64,000 bases of DNA from Bog-473 sp963787485 (lineage in GTDB: Bacteria > Actinomycetota > Acidimicrobiia > Acidimicrobiales > RAAP-2): NCBI GenBank assembly GCA_963787485.1, contig CAWBDF010000007.1, forward strand, positions 1,178,001 through 1,242,000. The letters are read 5' to 3'. Below, piece by piece: positions 1-8,727 of the stretch. Each line of letters begins with the position of its first letter. Positions within the stretch are counted from its first letter, which is position 1. Below the pieces are notes generated by a model. It was not told the origin of the DNA. It saw only the letters and a list, made by a program, of their open reading frames with translations, and ran no database searches. Both the position numbers and the translations under genes were made by a program.

Positions 1-163
1 AGGTGGAACACCCCGGGGGCCCGCTCTGTTCCGACCCCCTCTCAAGAGGGTTGTGCAACCGCATCATGCCTTTTGAGAGGTTGGAGCAGTCCACGCCCGC
101 CCGCTACCCCGACCTCCCTGCGAGCGCCACCGTCGCCGGCGGAAGCCGCCGCTTGGGCCTCCG

Positions 164-1090
164 CTACGAGCCGGCGAGTTTGGACACCACGGGGGCGAAG
201 ACGTCCACGAAGTGGTGGGGGACGCTGACGTAGTTGATCCTGAAGCGGGCGCGCTGCTCTTCGAGCTGGTTCGCGATCTCCTCCACCGAGCCGACGAGGA
301 CGAGCGGGTGGTCGATCAGGAACGAGGGCTCGACGTGCAGCGCCTGTCCGGCAAGACGCAGGCCTTCGGCCCGGTCGTCGGTGACGTCGACGTAGATCCG
401 CATCAGCTCGAAGTCGAGCTCGTCGAATCGGTCCGCCGCTCCGGCCCGGACGCGCTCGAGCTGCTGCCCGATCTCGAAGCGGGTGTCGACGTCGGGCGAC
501 ATCACGTTGCTCAAGCTCACGATGTCGGCTTCGCGGCCGGCCAGTCCGAGCACCCGTGGCCGGGAGCCCCCGATCATGATGGGCGGGGGCGGCGTGCGTT
601 CGGGCACGCCCACGTAGTCGTGGACGGTGACGGCCTCACCGTCGAGATCCACCGGCCCGCCGGCGAAGTGGGCCTTCACCAGGGCCACCACGTCCTCGAG
701 CTTCTCGACGCGGCGCGGCCCGTCGTCGAACGTCAGCCCCATCGACCGGTACTCGTCGCCGTGCCATCCGGCCCCCAACCCCAGTACGAGGCGACCGCCG
801 GAGAGCAGGTCGATGGTGGCGGCCTCCTTGGCCAGCGCCGCCGGAACGTGGTAATCGACACAGGCCACTCGCGTTCCCACCCGCAAGGTCGTGGTCCACG
901 CGGCCGCGGCAGTCATGGCGGCGAGGGGAGCGAGGTACTGCGTCGGGTAGCCGAGGCCGCCGGCCGGCAGGTGGTAGTGGTCGGCCACGAAGAGGGTGGT
1001 GTAGCCGTGACCCTCGGCTCTCGTGGCGAGGTCACGCCAGCCCTCCGCCGAGGCGGCGTCGCCGGTGACGGCGAATCGGAACGGTCGCAC
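164..1090 (-). CDS. LLM-class F420-dependent oxidoreductase
   Basis: Luciferase-like TIM-barrel flavoprotein of 308 residues, probably using coenzyme F420. The family hallmark, a Lys/Thr-rich helix followed by LSGGRLVLGLGAGW, spans residues 84-109, and the nucleotide-side motif IMIGGSRPRVLGLAG lies at 171-185. It resembles the actinobacterial F420 subfamily typified by TIGR03621. Substrate unknown; such enzymes act on redox cofactor-linked hydride transfers in secondary or xenobiotic metabolism. The start is GTG at 1088-1090; no better upstream start is visible. It is transcribed away from the SnoaL gene at 1370. A GC-rich hairpin (GGCGG/CCGCC, about 139-152) follows the stop but has no T-run, so it is only a weak terminator candidate. 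Confidence 0.9.
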   Translation of the reverse strand: MRPFRFAVTGDAASAEGWRDLATRAEGHGYTTLFVADHYHLPAGGLGYPTQYLAPLAAMTAAAAWTTTLRVGTRVACVDYHVPAALAKEAATIDLLSGGRLVLGLGAGWHGDEYRSMGLTFDDGPRRVEKLEDVVALVKAHFAGGPVDLDGEAVTVHDYVGVPERTPPPPIMIGGSRPRVLGLAGREADIVSLSNVMSPDVDTRFEIGQQLERVRAGAADRFDELDFELMRIYVDVTDDRAEGLRLAGQALHVEPSFLIDHPLVLVGSVEEIANQLEEQRARFRINYVSVPHHFVDVFAPVVSKLAGS

Positions 1091-1369
1091 CTCAGATGCT
1101 CGCCGACGTGACGAGATCGTCCGGACCGACGGTGGTGCCGTTCGAGACCGCGGTGCTCAGGGCTCCAGCTGGCTGATCGCTCGATCCTTCACCAACCCCT
1201 CACTCTGTTCCGTCACCTCCGAGAAACATCGTGGCGCAGGGGGCGCGGGTCGTCAACTGGTTCGGCGCGCTTGACGGACCTTCGCTGCGGTGCCAATCAT
1301 CGGGTGACGAAGGAGTCCCGTCCGAGAGTCGGCGCACGGGACGATGTTCCAGACTGGGGGCGAGGCGAC

Positions 1370-1867
1370 GTGACGAAGACGAACGTGACCGAGAGGGGAG
1401 CCGAGGACGACCTGGAGGCGCTGCGGGCGCAGGTCCAGAGGCTGAACGACATCGAAGAGATCAAGCTGGTCAAGAGCCGCTACTGCCGCTACTGCGACAC
1501 CAAGAACTGGGAGGCGTGGGCTGACGAGGTCCTGACCGAGGACTTCCACTTCGAGAGCGACGGTGGGGTCCAAGAGGGACGGGACGAGGCCATTGCCATG
1601 GTGTCTGCAGCCCTCAAGGACGCCACGACCGTGCACCACTGCCACACGCCCGAGATCATCTTCACCGGCCCGGACACTGCGAAGGTGATCTGGGCCATGC
1701 AGGATCACGTGACCATGCCGAGCCGCGGCAAGACGATCAGCTTCCGCGGTGCGGGCCACTACACCGAGGACTACGTCCGGACCGAGCGTGGGTGGCGCAT
1801 CCGGAGCACCGTGCTCACCCGACTGAGCGTCGACATGCTCCCGGTACCGCCCCCGTCCGCTGACTAG
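1370..1867 (+). CDS. SnoaL-like / NTF2-fold protein
   Basis: Small alpha+beta cone protein of about 165 residues of the SnoaL_4/NTF2-like type, found as dehydratases, isomerases or small-molecule binders in catabolic clusters. Recognisable pieces are the N-terminal helix DIEEIKLVKSRYCRYCDTKN, the FTGPDTAKVIWAM strand and the C-terminal GWRIRSTVLTRL strand. The GTG at 1370 is chosen because the residues further upstream look non-coding; a GTG at 1385 is also possible. It converges on the SDR at 1874 with a 6-base gap. A catalytic role cannot be assigned. Confidence 0.8.
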   Translation: MTKTNVTERGAEDDLEALRAQVQRLNDIEEIKLVKSRYCRYCDTKNWEAWADEVLTEDFHFESDGGVQEGRDEAIAMVSAALKDATTVHHCHTPEIIFTGPDTAKVIWAMQDHVTMPSRGKTISFRGAGHYTEDYVRTERGWRIRSTVLTRLSVDMLPVPPPSAD

Positions 1868-1873
1868 CCCGGC

Positions 1874-2716
1874 TCACGAGGCCGGGGCCGCGGCGTCCGG
1901 TGGGGTCGTTTCTCTGGCGGCTGTGGCGGGGTAGATCGTTCCAGGCCCGTCCCAGTCCTCGAGGAGGCCCTGCTTGGCGGTGAGCCCAGGCAGGTTCACG
2001 CGCTTGGAGAGGAATCGGTCGGCGTCGGGGGACCGCACCAGCCACACCATGGCCGGCCCGATCGATTCGGGGGGCGACACGGGGACGCCGGGGTACTTGC
2101 GCAGCGTGGTGGCCAGCTCCTCCCCGTAGGCCACGAAGCCGGGCTCCACGTTGAAGGCCCGGATGCCCCGCGACCTCAGCTCCACGTTGAGGATGCTGGC
2201 GAATCGGTCGATGCCCGCCTTGGCGGCCACGTAGGCGAGGGTCCAGCCGTTCTCCCTGACTGTCCCGGGCGGGTCGAGGAAGACGGACGACGAGCTCATG
2301 TTGAGGATGGTTCCTCCGCCCCCCTCCACCATGAGGGGGATGGCTCGTTGGCACAGGAGTGCCGGAGCCACGACGTCGGCCTCGAAGCTCAGGACCATCT
2401 CGTCGAGAGGGGTGTCCATGAACAGCTCGCCCATGGCCCCCTCTCCCTGGTAGATGCCGATGTTGCACAGGACGTCGCAACGCCCGAACCGCGCCGTGGC
2501 GGCGTCGGCGAAGGCCGCCACCGACGCGCGGTCGGTGAGATCCGATGCCAGGGGGAGCGCGGCGCGTCCGAGTTCGGTGACCGTCCGCGCCACGCCGTCC
2601 AGCCGCGCCTGGTCGCGCGCCGTGAGGGCCACGTCGAAACCGGCCTGCGCCAGCGCGACCGCGGCGCCGGCGCCCATTCCCCGACTGGCGCCGGTCACCC
2701 ACGCCACCTCGCCCAT
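1874..2716 (-). CDS. SDR family oxidoreductase
   Basis: Classical short-chain dehydrogenase/reductase, 280 residues. The Rossmann glycine motif TGASRGMG is at 8-15, the catalytic Ser at about 141 and the YxxxK pair is Y162/K166 in AYVAAK. The usual NNAG motif is replaced by CNIG (84-87), an unusual substitution of a structural Asn, and the C-terminus carries an extra tail of about 40 residues after the substrate loop. It follows the SnoaL gene (2737-3105) by 20 bases on the same strand, so the two are probably co-transcribed. NAD(P)-dependent alcohol/ketone conversion is inferred; the substrate is unknown. Confidence 0.88.
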   Translation of the reverse strand: MGEVAWVTGASRGMGAGAAVALAQAGFDVALTARDQARLDGVARTVTELGRAALPLASDLTDRASVAAFADAATARFGRCDVLCNIGIYQGEGAMGELFMDTPLDEMVLSFEADVVAPALLCQRAIPLMVEGGGGTILNMSSSSVFLDPPGTVRENGWTLAYVAAKAGIDRFASILNVELRSRGIRAFNVEPGFVAYGEELATTLRKYPGVPVSPPESIGPAMVWLVRSPDADRFLSKRVNLPGLTAKQGLLEDWDGPGTIYPATAARETTPPDAAAPAS

Positions 2717-2736
2717 GTCTGCCCCCCCGGCCGTCG

Positions 2737-3105
2737 CTACTCGGCGCCGTCGGGTTCGGGCGCCGTCCGGGAGTGGATCTCGAGGCTGACGATGCCGTCG
2801 TCGCCGAGCTCGAACAGATCGAGCGCGCGCTGCCGGCCCGTGTCCGTCCGCACGTCCACGATGGCGACGTACCGCGGAGCTGCCTCGATCACCTGGAGGA
2901 CCCGAGGGTGGGGATGGATCGTCTCGATGGTCCGAGCGTAGAAGGCCCGGATGGCGTCCCGGCCCATCAGGCGCCCGTCGGACCCGAAGAACAACACGGC
3001 GTCCTCGGCGTAGAGATCGGCTACCGCGGCGTCGCCCCGGTCGACGCGGGTGAACACCTCGCGCACGCGCTCGGATCCCTGGAGGTGGGGGTCGAGGGCA
3101 GGCAT
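2737..3105 (-). CDS. SnoaL-like / NTF2-fold protein
   Basis: A 122-residue SnoaL-like domain: VFTRVDRGDAAVADLYAEDA at the N-terminus, then GRDAIRAFYARTI and a strand ending DLFELGDDGIVSLEIHSRT. The ATG at 3103-3105 is preceded by a good ribosome site (GGAGGAG, about 8 bases upstream) and overlaps the stop of the degenerate dioxygenase remnant as TGATG, so it was translationally coupled to that gene. A much longer open frame continues upstream to 4245 but is antisense read-through of other genes. Likely polyketide-cyclase-like or isomerase fold; function unknown. Confidence 0.82.
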   Translation of the reverse strand: MPALDPHLQGSERVREVFTRVDRGDAAVADLYAEDAVLFFGSDGRLMGRDAIRAFYARTIETIHPHPRVLQVIEAAPRYVAIVDVRTDTGRQRALDLFELGDDGIVSLEIHSRTAPEPDGAE

Positions 3106-3601
3106 CAGCCGATCTCCTCCGGTACGCACCGAACCCGCGCCGGACCGATGGGCGGCAGTCCGGCCACGGTGGCCCCCTCCATCATGTGTTCGCCCTCGAG
3201 GTCGCTGGCTACCCGGTGCAGCGTGCAGCGGTTGTCCCACATGGCGAAGGCCAGGAGCGCGTGACTCTCGCTCGTCGTGAGCTCCATCACCCGGCAGAGT
3301 ACATCGGGTCGAGGAGGAGCGAGGTGCGACCCGATTCGGGGTGGACGTTGAGGACGTTGACCAGTGGGTGCCTCGGCGACGTGAAGGGCGAGGCCCCTCC
3401 GGGTCGCCGAGTCGTAGACGACGTCGAAGCCGCGAGGAACTCGCATCGACACCGAGAAGGACTCGTCGCGACGGCCCGATTGCTGCCTGGCTCGTCACGG
3501 TCGAGGATGGCCACGCGGGCTCCGGCGCGCGCCAATGATTCTCCTCTTTTAAGCATGGTCGTTTCAAGTGTGGTCGCGTCTGGAGTCCCGGTAGGGAGCA
3601 T
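3105..3601 (-). pseudogene. TauD/TfdA dioxygenase remnant (frameshifted, internally deleted)
   Basis: Pieces of the C-terminal half of an Fe(II)/2-oxoglutarate dioxygenase lie in two frames. One frame (to 3287) reads HPLVNVLNVHPESGRTSLLL and then DPMYSAG; the other (to 3105) continues MELTTSESHALLAF followed directly by MWDNRCTLHRV, which holds the distal iron-binding His. Compared with the intact family member at 4443-5312, roughly 25 residues between the ES-x-LL helix and WDN are missing, the HxD half is absent and a frameshift lies near 3288. The 5' stub (SLARAGARVAILDRD) looks like a Rossmann-type N-terminus of another gene. Certain as a remnant; not functional as a dioxygenase. Confidence 0.75.
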
Positions 3602-3669
3602 GACACGAGAGGTACGGCGGGCGGTGTTCGGCTGCGAGGGCTAGCTTCGGATGCGACGGAGGGAGTCTC

Positions 3670-4176
3670 ATGAGCGATCAGAACCCCGTGGCCCCCGAGC
3701 CGAATGCCACCATGACCGAGCTGAAGGTCCTCTTGGCCAGGCAGGCGATCACCGACGTGCTGCAGCAGTACTGCTACGCGATGGACCGCAACGACCGGGA
3801 ACTGGCCTACCGTGTCTGGCACCCCGATGGAACCGCCAACTACGAGGGCATGTTCGAGGGACTGGGCCGCGATTTCGTGGACTTCGGAATTGGGGGGCAT
3901 GAGACCACCTTCGACGGCACGTCCCACCAGATCACGAACGTCGCCATCACCGTCGAGGGGGACCGGGCGAACAGCGAGTGCTACGTCACCGCGGCGTGCC
4001 ACTTTCGGGACACCGATCTCGTATACCTCATTCGTGGGCGTTACCTGGACTCGTGGTCGTGCCGTGAGGGCGCCTGGGGCATCGAGGCGAGGCGGTTCTG
4101 CACGGACCTCTGGCAGATCGTCCCGATGAACCACGACATGATGGCCAGTTTGGTCGGGTCGGGTCCCTCGGAGTAG
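3670..4176 (+). CDS. SnoaL-like protein, paralogue of 32315-32782
   Basis: 168-residue NTF2-fold protein with SD sequence GGAGG about 8 bases before ATG. Characteristic stretches: ITDVLQQYCYAMDRND, VWHPDGTANYEGMFEG, the central TSHQITNVAI strand and IRGRYLDSW near the end. The protein at 32315-32782 shares most of these blocks over the whole length and is clearly a close paralogue. A ferredoxin follows after 48 bases in the same direction. Such proteins accompany dioxygenase and amidohydrolase genes in actinobacterial catabolic clusters; the reaction is not known. Confidence 0.85.
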   Translation: MSDQNPVAPEPNATMTELKVLLARQAITDVLQQYCYAMDRNDRELAYRVWHPDGTANYEGMFEGLGRDFVDFGIGGHETTFDGTSHQITNVAITVEGDRANSECYVTAACHFRDTDLVYLIRGRYLDSWSCREGAWGIEARRFCTDLWQIVPMNHDMMASLVGSGPSE

Positions 4177-4224
4177 GAGTCGCGAAGGGACCGGGCGTCG
4201 ACGGACCGTCGACGAGCCTTGGGC

Positions 4225-4428
4225 ATGAAGAGGATCGTCATCCACGCCGACCTCTGTGTCGGCAACGGTCGGTGTTACACGCTGGCGCCCCGGTTGATCG
4301 TCGACGATGAGCGTGGGTATGGCGGGGTCATCGGCGACGGCAACCTGACCGATGATGCCGCCTTGGAAGAAGCCGATCGCGCCGTCCGGGCGTGTCCGGA
4401 GCGTGCCATCGAGATCGTTGACGAATAG
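4225..4428 (+). CDS. ferredoxin, single-cluster (P450-type)
   Basis: 67-residue ferredoxin. The cluster ligands are CVGNGRC near the N-terminus (C-x5-C) and CP in VRACPERAIEI near the C-terminus. Having three cysteines rather than four fits the [3Fe-4S] ferredoxins that pass electrons to cytochrome P450s. ATG at 4225 is preferred over an in-frame TTG six bases upstream. No P450 lies beside it; the only P450 in view is at 18305-19501. It may instead serve a Rieske or other oxygenase outside this window. It converges on the dioxygenase at 4443 with a 14-base gap. Confidence 0.88.
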   Translation: MKRIVIHADLCVGNGRCYTLAPRLIVDDERGYGGVIGDGNLTDDAALEEADRAVRACPERAIEIVDE

Positions 4429-4442
4429 GATCTCGTCGCCTC

Positions 4443-5312
4443 TCAGGCGATCGGCTCCTCACCTTGGAGCATGGTGCGGTGCAGCAGACGCCCGCTGTCC
4501 ACCTGGTAGGGAAGTGCACGGTGGAGGGCGCCGGTGTTGTCCCACATCACGAGGTCGCCGACGTTCCAATCGTGCCGTAACACGAACTGCGGCTGGGTCG
4601 TCCAGTCCCGCAGACGGACGAGGAGGTCCATGCTGTCGGCCGGCGGCAGGCCGACGACGTAGGCCGCGGTCGCCCCGATCACCAGAGACCTCCGCCCAGA
4701 GCGGTGGGTCCACACCAGCGGCTGCTCGCGTGCGGGTACCCCTCGCGCCGCGGAGAACACGTCGTAGGTGGGCTCGGGGTTCACGTAGCGCTGGAGTGCC
4801 CAGTTGGCGTGCACGACCCTCAGTCCCTCGAGCGCCTCCTTGTCGGACTCGGGCAAGGCGTCGTATGCGGCATAGGTGTTGCACCACTCCGTCGCACCGC
4901 CCTCTGGCGGGAGAAACCGGGCACTGAGGATGGAGGCCAGGATCGGTACCTCGTGCATCGATCCGTCGAGGTGCCAGAAGAACGACGTCCGGAGATAGTC
5001 ACCGATCGGATTGACGGCCGCGTCGAGGCTGACCTTGAAGATCGATTGCATCTCTCCGTTCGCCTGCGGCGTGCCGTTGTTCTCGAATGCCTGGGTACCC
5101 AGGGTCCGCGTGAAGGCGATCTGCTGCTCGTCGTCGAAGCCGACTCCGGGAAAGACCAGGACGCTCCGCTGCTCGAGCAGAGCACGGATGTCCTTGGCGA
5201 AACGGCCGCTGACCAGTGTCGGGGCGTCGGCCTCGATCAGCGACCCGACGAGAGGTCGCAGCTCTCGGGTGTTGAACTCCACGTCCTCGGCCAGCGTGTT
5301 GGAATCAGTCAT
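4443..5312 (-). CDS. TauD/TfdA family Fe(II)/2-oxoglutarate dioxygenase
   Basis: 289-residue non-heme iron dioxygenase of the TauD/TfdA family. The iron ligands are H114 and D116 in FWHLDGS and H264 in GALHRALPY; the 2-oxoglutarate-binding arginine is R275 or R279 in GRLLHRT. The conserved LPPEGGATEWCNTYAAYD block sits at 134-151. Family members hydroxylate sulfonates, aryloxy- or carboxylic acids, often causing C-S or C-O cleavage; this substrate is unknown. It follows the SDR (5319-6110) by 6 bases on the same strand, so the hydroxylated product or its partner is probably processed by that dehydrogenase. Confidence 0.92.
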   Translation of the reverse strand: MTDSNTLAEDVEFNTRELRPLVGSLIEADAPTLVSGRFAKDIRALLEQRSVLVFPGVGFDDEQQIAFTRTLGTQAFENNGTPQANGEMQSIFKVSLDAAVNPIGDYLRTSFFWHLDGSMHEVPILASILSARFLPPEGGATEWCNTYAAYDALPESDKEALEGLRVVHANWALQRYVNPEPTYDVFSAARGVPAREQPLVWTHRSGRRSLVIGATAAYVVGLPPADSMDLLVRLRDWTTQPQFVLRHDWNVGDLVMWDNTGALHRALPYQVDSGRLLHRTMLQGEEPIA

Positions 5313-5318
5313 GCCGTG

Positions 5319-6110
5319 TCAGTGGGAACGAGCGATCGTTCCGCCGTCGACCGGGATCATGACCCCGGTGATGTAGTGCCCGGCGTCGCTGACCAGGAAC
5401 AAGGCGGTATGGGCGATGTCCCAAGCGTCTCCCTCCGCGGGCAGGGAGACCTTGTAGGTCAGGTCGACCTGGGACGGGTCGAGTCCCGCCTTGGCCATGG
5501 CCTGGTTGCGCATCGGCGTGTCGATGATTCCGGGAGCCACACAGTTGATCCGGATGCCGTTCTTGCCATACGCGTCCGCGACGTCGTACATGAGGCCCTC
5601 CAGACCGGCCTTGGCCGACGCATACGCAGTCTGTCCCGAACCACCCTGACCGCGCAGCGCAGCGATGGACGAGATGTTCACGATGGCACCGCCACCTCCC
5701 TTCTGCATGACCGGCACGACCGCCTTGACCAGCATGAAGGGCGCGGCCAGGTTGATCGTGAGCACGTTCTGGAGCAGCTCGACCGAGGTCTCGAGGAGGC
5801 TGGTGGACGAGGAGATGGCTGCGTTGTTCACCAGGATGTCGACCGTCTGGTACCGGGCGACCGCCTCGTCCACGATTCGCTGGGCCTCGCTCAGATCGCT
5901 GAGGTCGGCCGTGACGATGGTCGCCTCGCCGCTCTCCTTTTCGATCATCTCGAGGGTGTCCCGGGCCCGATCCTCGAACTTGTCGACGAGGACCACCTTG
6001 GCCCCTTCGCGGGCGAAGAGCACCGCCATGGCCCTGCCGGTACCCAGACCCGGTCCGCTCGACCCGGCGCCCGTCACGATGGCCACCTTGCCTTCGAGCT
6101 TGCCTGACAT
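5319..6110 (-). CDS. SDR family oxidoreductase
   Basis: Classical SDR of 263 residues. Glycine motif TGAGSSGPGLGTG at 13-25 is longer than usual, with extra residues inside the dinucleotide loop. NNAA is at 95-98, catalytic Ser at about 147-148, and Y163/K167 in AYASAKAG. The C-terminus ends in the typical ITGVMIPVDGG. It is the first gene of a two-gene minus-strand operon with the dioxygenase at 4443 and is divergent from the amidohydrolase operon at 6456. Reaction inferred as NAD(P)-dependent alcohol oxidation or ketone reduction. Confidence 0.92.
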   Translation of the reverse strand: MSGKLEGKVAIVTGAGSSGPGLGTGRAMAVLFAREGAKVVLVDKFEDRARDTLEMIEKESGEATIVTADLSDLSEAQRIVDEAVARYQTVDILVNNAAISSSTSLLETSVELLQNVLTINLAAPFMLVKAVVPVMQKGGGGAIVNISSIAALRGQGGSGQTAYASAKAGLEGLMYDVADAYGKNGIRINCVAPGIIDTPMRNQAMAKAGLDPSQVDLTYKVSLPAEGDAWDIAHTALFLVSDAGHYITGVMIPVDGGTIARSH

Positions 6111-6455
6111 GGATGTGACCCCTCCCCGACTCGTCCGACCCCCGGGGCGGGTGCGCCACAGAGTCCACTGGGTCGGCTGCGGTCGGGCGCCGAGCGTACT
6201 ACAGGGCCACCCCGGCTGAACTGGACATCTCCTCGGGTCTTCCCATGAACCCCGGGAGGCGGATATGTCGACGCGCTCTCGTGAGCCCGAACGGGTCGTC
6301 CGACACGTTGGGCTTGTCAGGACGGTAGACCCGTGGTTCGCTTACCGGGGGGCCAACCGGGCGCGGGAGCCGGCGGGGAGAGCCCTGCAGGGTGGAAGAT
6401 GGATGGACAGCCCATCGACGAGGGCCTGCGGTACGGGGCGGACCTGTAGGAGGTC
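6111..6455. promoter_or_regulatory. divergent intergenic region between two catabolic operons
   Basis: 345 bases between the start of the SDR/dioxygenase operon (minus) and the start of the amidohydrolase operon (plus). It must hold both promoters. I see no convincing long inverted repeat, and none of the short open frames looks like a gene. Confidence 0.4.
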
Positions 6456-7850
6456 ATGATGACGAAACCAGTGACGATCGTGTCGCTCGACTCACACGCG
6501 CAGGTCCCTCAGGACGCATGGGCGACCTATCTCGAGAAGCCCTATCACGACCTCTTGCCTCGCTTGGCCGGCGAGAACCAGAAATGGGTGGAGGTCATGG
6601 GCCGCCTGATGGTCGACCGCACGCACACGGAGCACGAGGTCTTCGACCGCGGCGGGGGATATCGTGCGGGTCTCAGAGGAATGTTCGACCGCGACACCCG
6701 CTTGGCCGAGATGGACCGGGAGGGGATTGCCGGCGAGTTCGTCTACAACGGCGAGCCACGCCAGGTCGCGTTGTTCTTCCAGCCCTCCAACTCCAAGTAC
6801 GCCGACGACGCGTGCGAGGCGGGCGTCCGGGCCCACCACCGGTGGGCCTACGACGAGTTCGGCTCGGCCGGAGACCGGATTCTGTTGGCCGGGGTCACCG
6901 GCCACGCGCCGTGCCGCGACATGGACGCGACCCTGGCCGAGGTCCGTTGGATCTCGGACCACGGGTTCGTCGGGTTGGTCGCACCGGGCATGACGGGGTA
7001 TCCCGACCAGCCTCCGCTCTACGACGATCATTGGGATCCCCTCTGGGCGCTCTGCGAGGAGCGCGAGCTGACGCTGATCGTCCATGCCGGGTACGGGCCC
7101 GAAGCCGGACCCTTCTTCGGCGAGGTGGCCGACGTCTACGACGAGATGCAGATTGCCGGTGGCTTGACCGACGAGCTGCTCTCCCGCTTCACCACCAGCG
7201 CCATGACCACCAAGTTCTTCAACAGTCTCGATACCCGTCGCCCGCTGTGGCAGTTGACCCTCGGCGGTGTCTTCGATCGTCACCCGAACCTGAGGCTCCT
7301 CTTGACCGAAATCCGAGCCGATTGGTTGCCGGCCATGCTCGGGCACTTGGACGAGCTCTTCGAACAGCACCGAGCCGATCTGCCCGCCGCCCGCAAGCCG
7401 AGCGAGTACTGGCAGAGCAACGCCACCACGTGTCTCTCCTTCGCCCACAAGGCCGAGGTCGAGATGCGGTACGAGATCGGCGTCGACACGGTCGCCTTCG
7501 GGCGCGATTACCCGCACCCCGAGGGAACCTGGCCCAACACCGGGGAGTGGATCCGCGACGCCTTCGCAGGCGTTCCCGAGCCGGAGCTGAGAGCGATGCT
7601 CGGCGGCAACGCCATCGCACGACTCGGTCTCGACCGAACCAGGCTCAATGCCGTGGCCCAGCGGGTGGGTCCGACCCTCGCGGATCTGTCCGCCCGCACC
7701 GCGGAGCTCTCCCCCGAGCTGCTGCACCACTTCGACGTCCGGGGTGGTTACCTCAAGCCCGCCGAAGGCGCGAGTCGCCTGGCCGAGGCCGACGAGTCGA
7801 TACGGTGGGACCTGTCCCGCCTGGCGCACTCGGGGGCGGTCCCACGGTGA
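6456..7850 (+). CDS. amidohydrolase family 2 protein
   Basis: 464-residue TIM-barrel amidohydrolase of the Amidohydro_2 (ACMS decarboxylase-like) type. The N-terminal metal motif appears as SLDSHAQV (10-17), barrel strands include LIVHAGYGPE (H210) and the C-terminal FGRDYPHPEG is near 348-357. Members decarboxylate or hydrolyse cyclic and aromatic acids. Ribosome site TAGGAGG lies just ahead of two adjacent ATGs (6456, 6459). It heads a four-gene operon: its stop overlaps the next ATG (TGATG at 7848-7852). The frameshifted gene at 34483-35893 is a paralogue along the full length. Confidence 0.92.
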   Translation: MMTKPVTIVSLDSHAQVPQDAWATYLEKPYHDLLPRLAGENQKWVEVMGRLMVDRTHTEHEVFDRGGGYRAGLRGMFDRDTRLAEMDREGIAGEFVYNGEPRQVALFFQPSNSKYADDACEAGVRAHHRWAYDEFGSAGDRILLAGVTGHAPCRDMDATLAEVRWISDHGFVGLVAPGMTGYPDQPPLYDDHWDPLWALCEERELTLIVHAGYGPEAGPFFGEVADVYDEMQIAGGLTDELLSRFTTSAMTTKFFNSLDTRRPLWQLTLGGVFDRHPNLRLLLTEIRADWLPAMLGHLDELFEQHRADLPAARKPSEYWQSNATTCLSFAHKAEVEMRYEIGVDTVAFGRDYPHPEGTWPNTGEWIRDAFAGVPEPELRAMLGGNAIARLGLDRTRLNAVAQRVGPTLADLSARTAELSPELLHHFDVRGGYLKPAEGASRLAEADESIRWDLSRLAHSGAVPR

Positions 7851-8707
7851 TGGAGTTCAAAGAGCTCATTCCGGCGTTCGGGGCAGAAGTGGTCGGCTTC
7901 GACCCGAACGCTCCGCTCGACGCTCAGACCCGCGATCGCCTGCGCCGGGCGTTCGACAGACGGGGCGTTCTCGTGTTCCGAGACCTCGACCTGGACTACC
8001 CGAGCCAGGTGCACCTGTCTCGGATGCTCGTGAGGAAGGAGGGCGGGGTGGACACTCCAAGGGCTGCCCCGGCCCCCGACGGCGGCAACTGGTACATCTC
8101 GAACCGGCAGGAGGACGCGGCAGCTCCGCACGGCCGCCTGCAATTCCATTCAGACGGCATGTGGGCCGACGAGACCTTCGAAGTGCTGTCGCTCTACGGC
8201 GAGGACGTCGAGCCGCCCTCGGTGCCGACCGCCTTCGTCAGTGGCGTCCATGCCTGGCGCACGTTGCCCGAGGAGCTTCGGTCGCGCGTCGGAGAGCATG
8301 GGGCCCGGCACACGGCCGGCGAGGTCGGCCGGGGCGATCTCACCGACGTCCTGGAGTTGACCGTCGAGCGGGCTCCATCCACCGTCAAGCCGCTGGCCTA
8401 CCACCACCCGCGTACGGGCGAGACGGTGTTGTACGCCTGTGAACAGATGACGAAGGAGGTGGTCGACTGCGAGCCGGAGGAAAGTGAGGATTTGCTCGGG
8501 CAGCTCTTCGCCCACATGTACGACCCCTCCGTTCGCCTGATGCACGAGTGGCGCCAGGGTGACCTGGTGGTGTGGGACAACATCGCCCTCCAGCACGCCC
8601 GGCCCAACGTCACGCTGGACGGGCCGGCTCGGACCCTGCGCAAGGTGGGATATCCCATGCCGCACCTCGAGCCCGACGAGATGCCGGTCTACGGCGCCGC
8701 CCGCTGA
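7850..8707 (+). CDS. TauD/TfdA family Fe(II)/2-oxoglutarate dioxygenase
   Basis: 285-residue dioxygenase. Iron ligands H100 and D102 (FHSDGMW) and H249 (ALQHARP); R261 in PARTLRKVGY fits the 2-oxoglutarate site. The N-terminus, GAEVVGFDPNAPLD, is the usual family opening. ATG 7850 overlaps the upstream stop by one base, implying coupled translation with the amidohydrolase. A longer open frame upstream in this frame is antisense to nothing and overlaps the amidohydrolase, so it is rejected. Together with the following SDR and esterase it probably forms a short degradative pathway. Confidence 0.92.
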   Translation: MEFKELIPAFGAEVVGFDPNAPLDAQTRDRLRRAFDRRGVLVFRDLDLDYPSQVHLSRMLVRKEGGVDTPRAAPAPDGGNWYISNRQEDAAAPHGRLQFHSDGMWADETFEVLSLYGEDVEPPSVPTAFVSGVHAWRTLPEELRSRVGEHGARHTAGEVGRGDLTDVLELTVERAPSTVKPLAYHHPRTGETVLYACEQMTKEVVDCEPEESEDLLGQLFAHMYDPSVRLMHEWRQGDLVVWDNIALQHARPNVTLDGPARTLRKVGYPMPHLEPDEMPVYGAAR

Positions 8708-8727
8708 ACGGCTCACGGAGGGTCCGG

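Noticed and set aside
164..1111. Long plus-strand frame opposite the luciferase-like gene
   Set aside because: Antisense shadow; valine/glutamate/histidine-rich with no family motif.
2737..4245. 502-codon minus-strand open frame
   Set aside because: Only its last 122 codons are natural; the rest is antisense to the ferredoxin and SnoaL genes and rich in Arg/Ser/Pro.
6392..8707. 771-codon frame across the amidohydrolase and dioxygenase
   Set aside because: The first 486 codons are the wrong frame of the amidohydrolase; the true gene starts at 7850.
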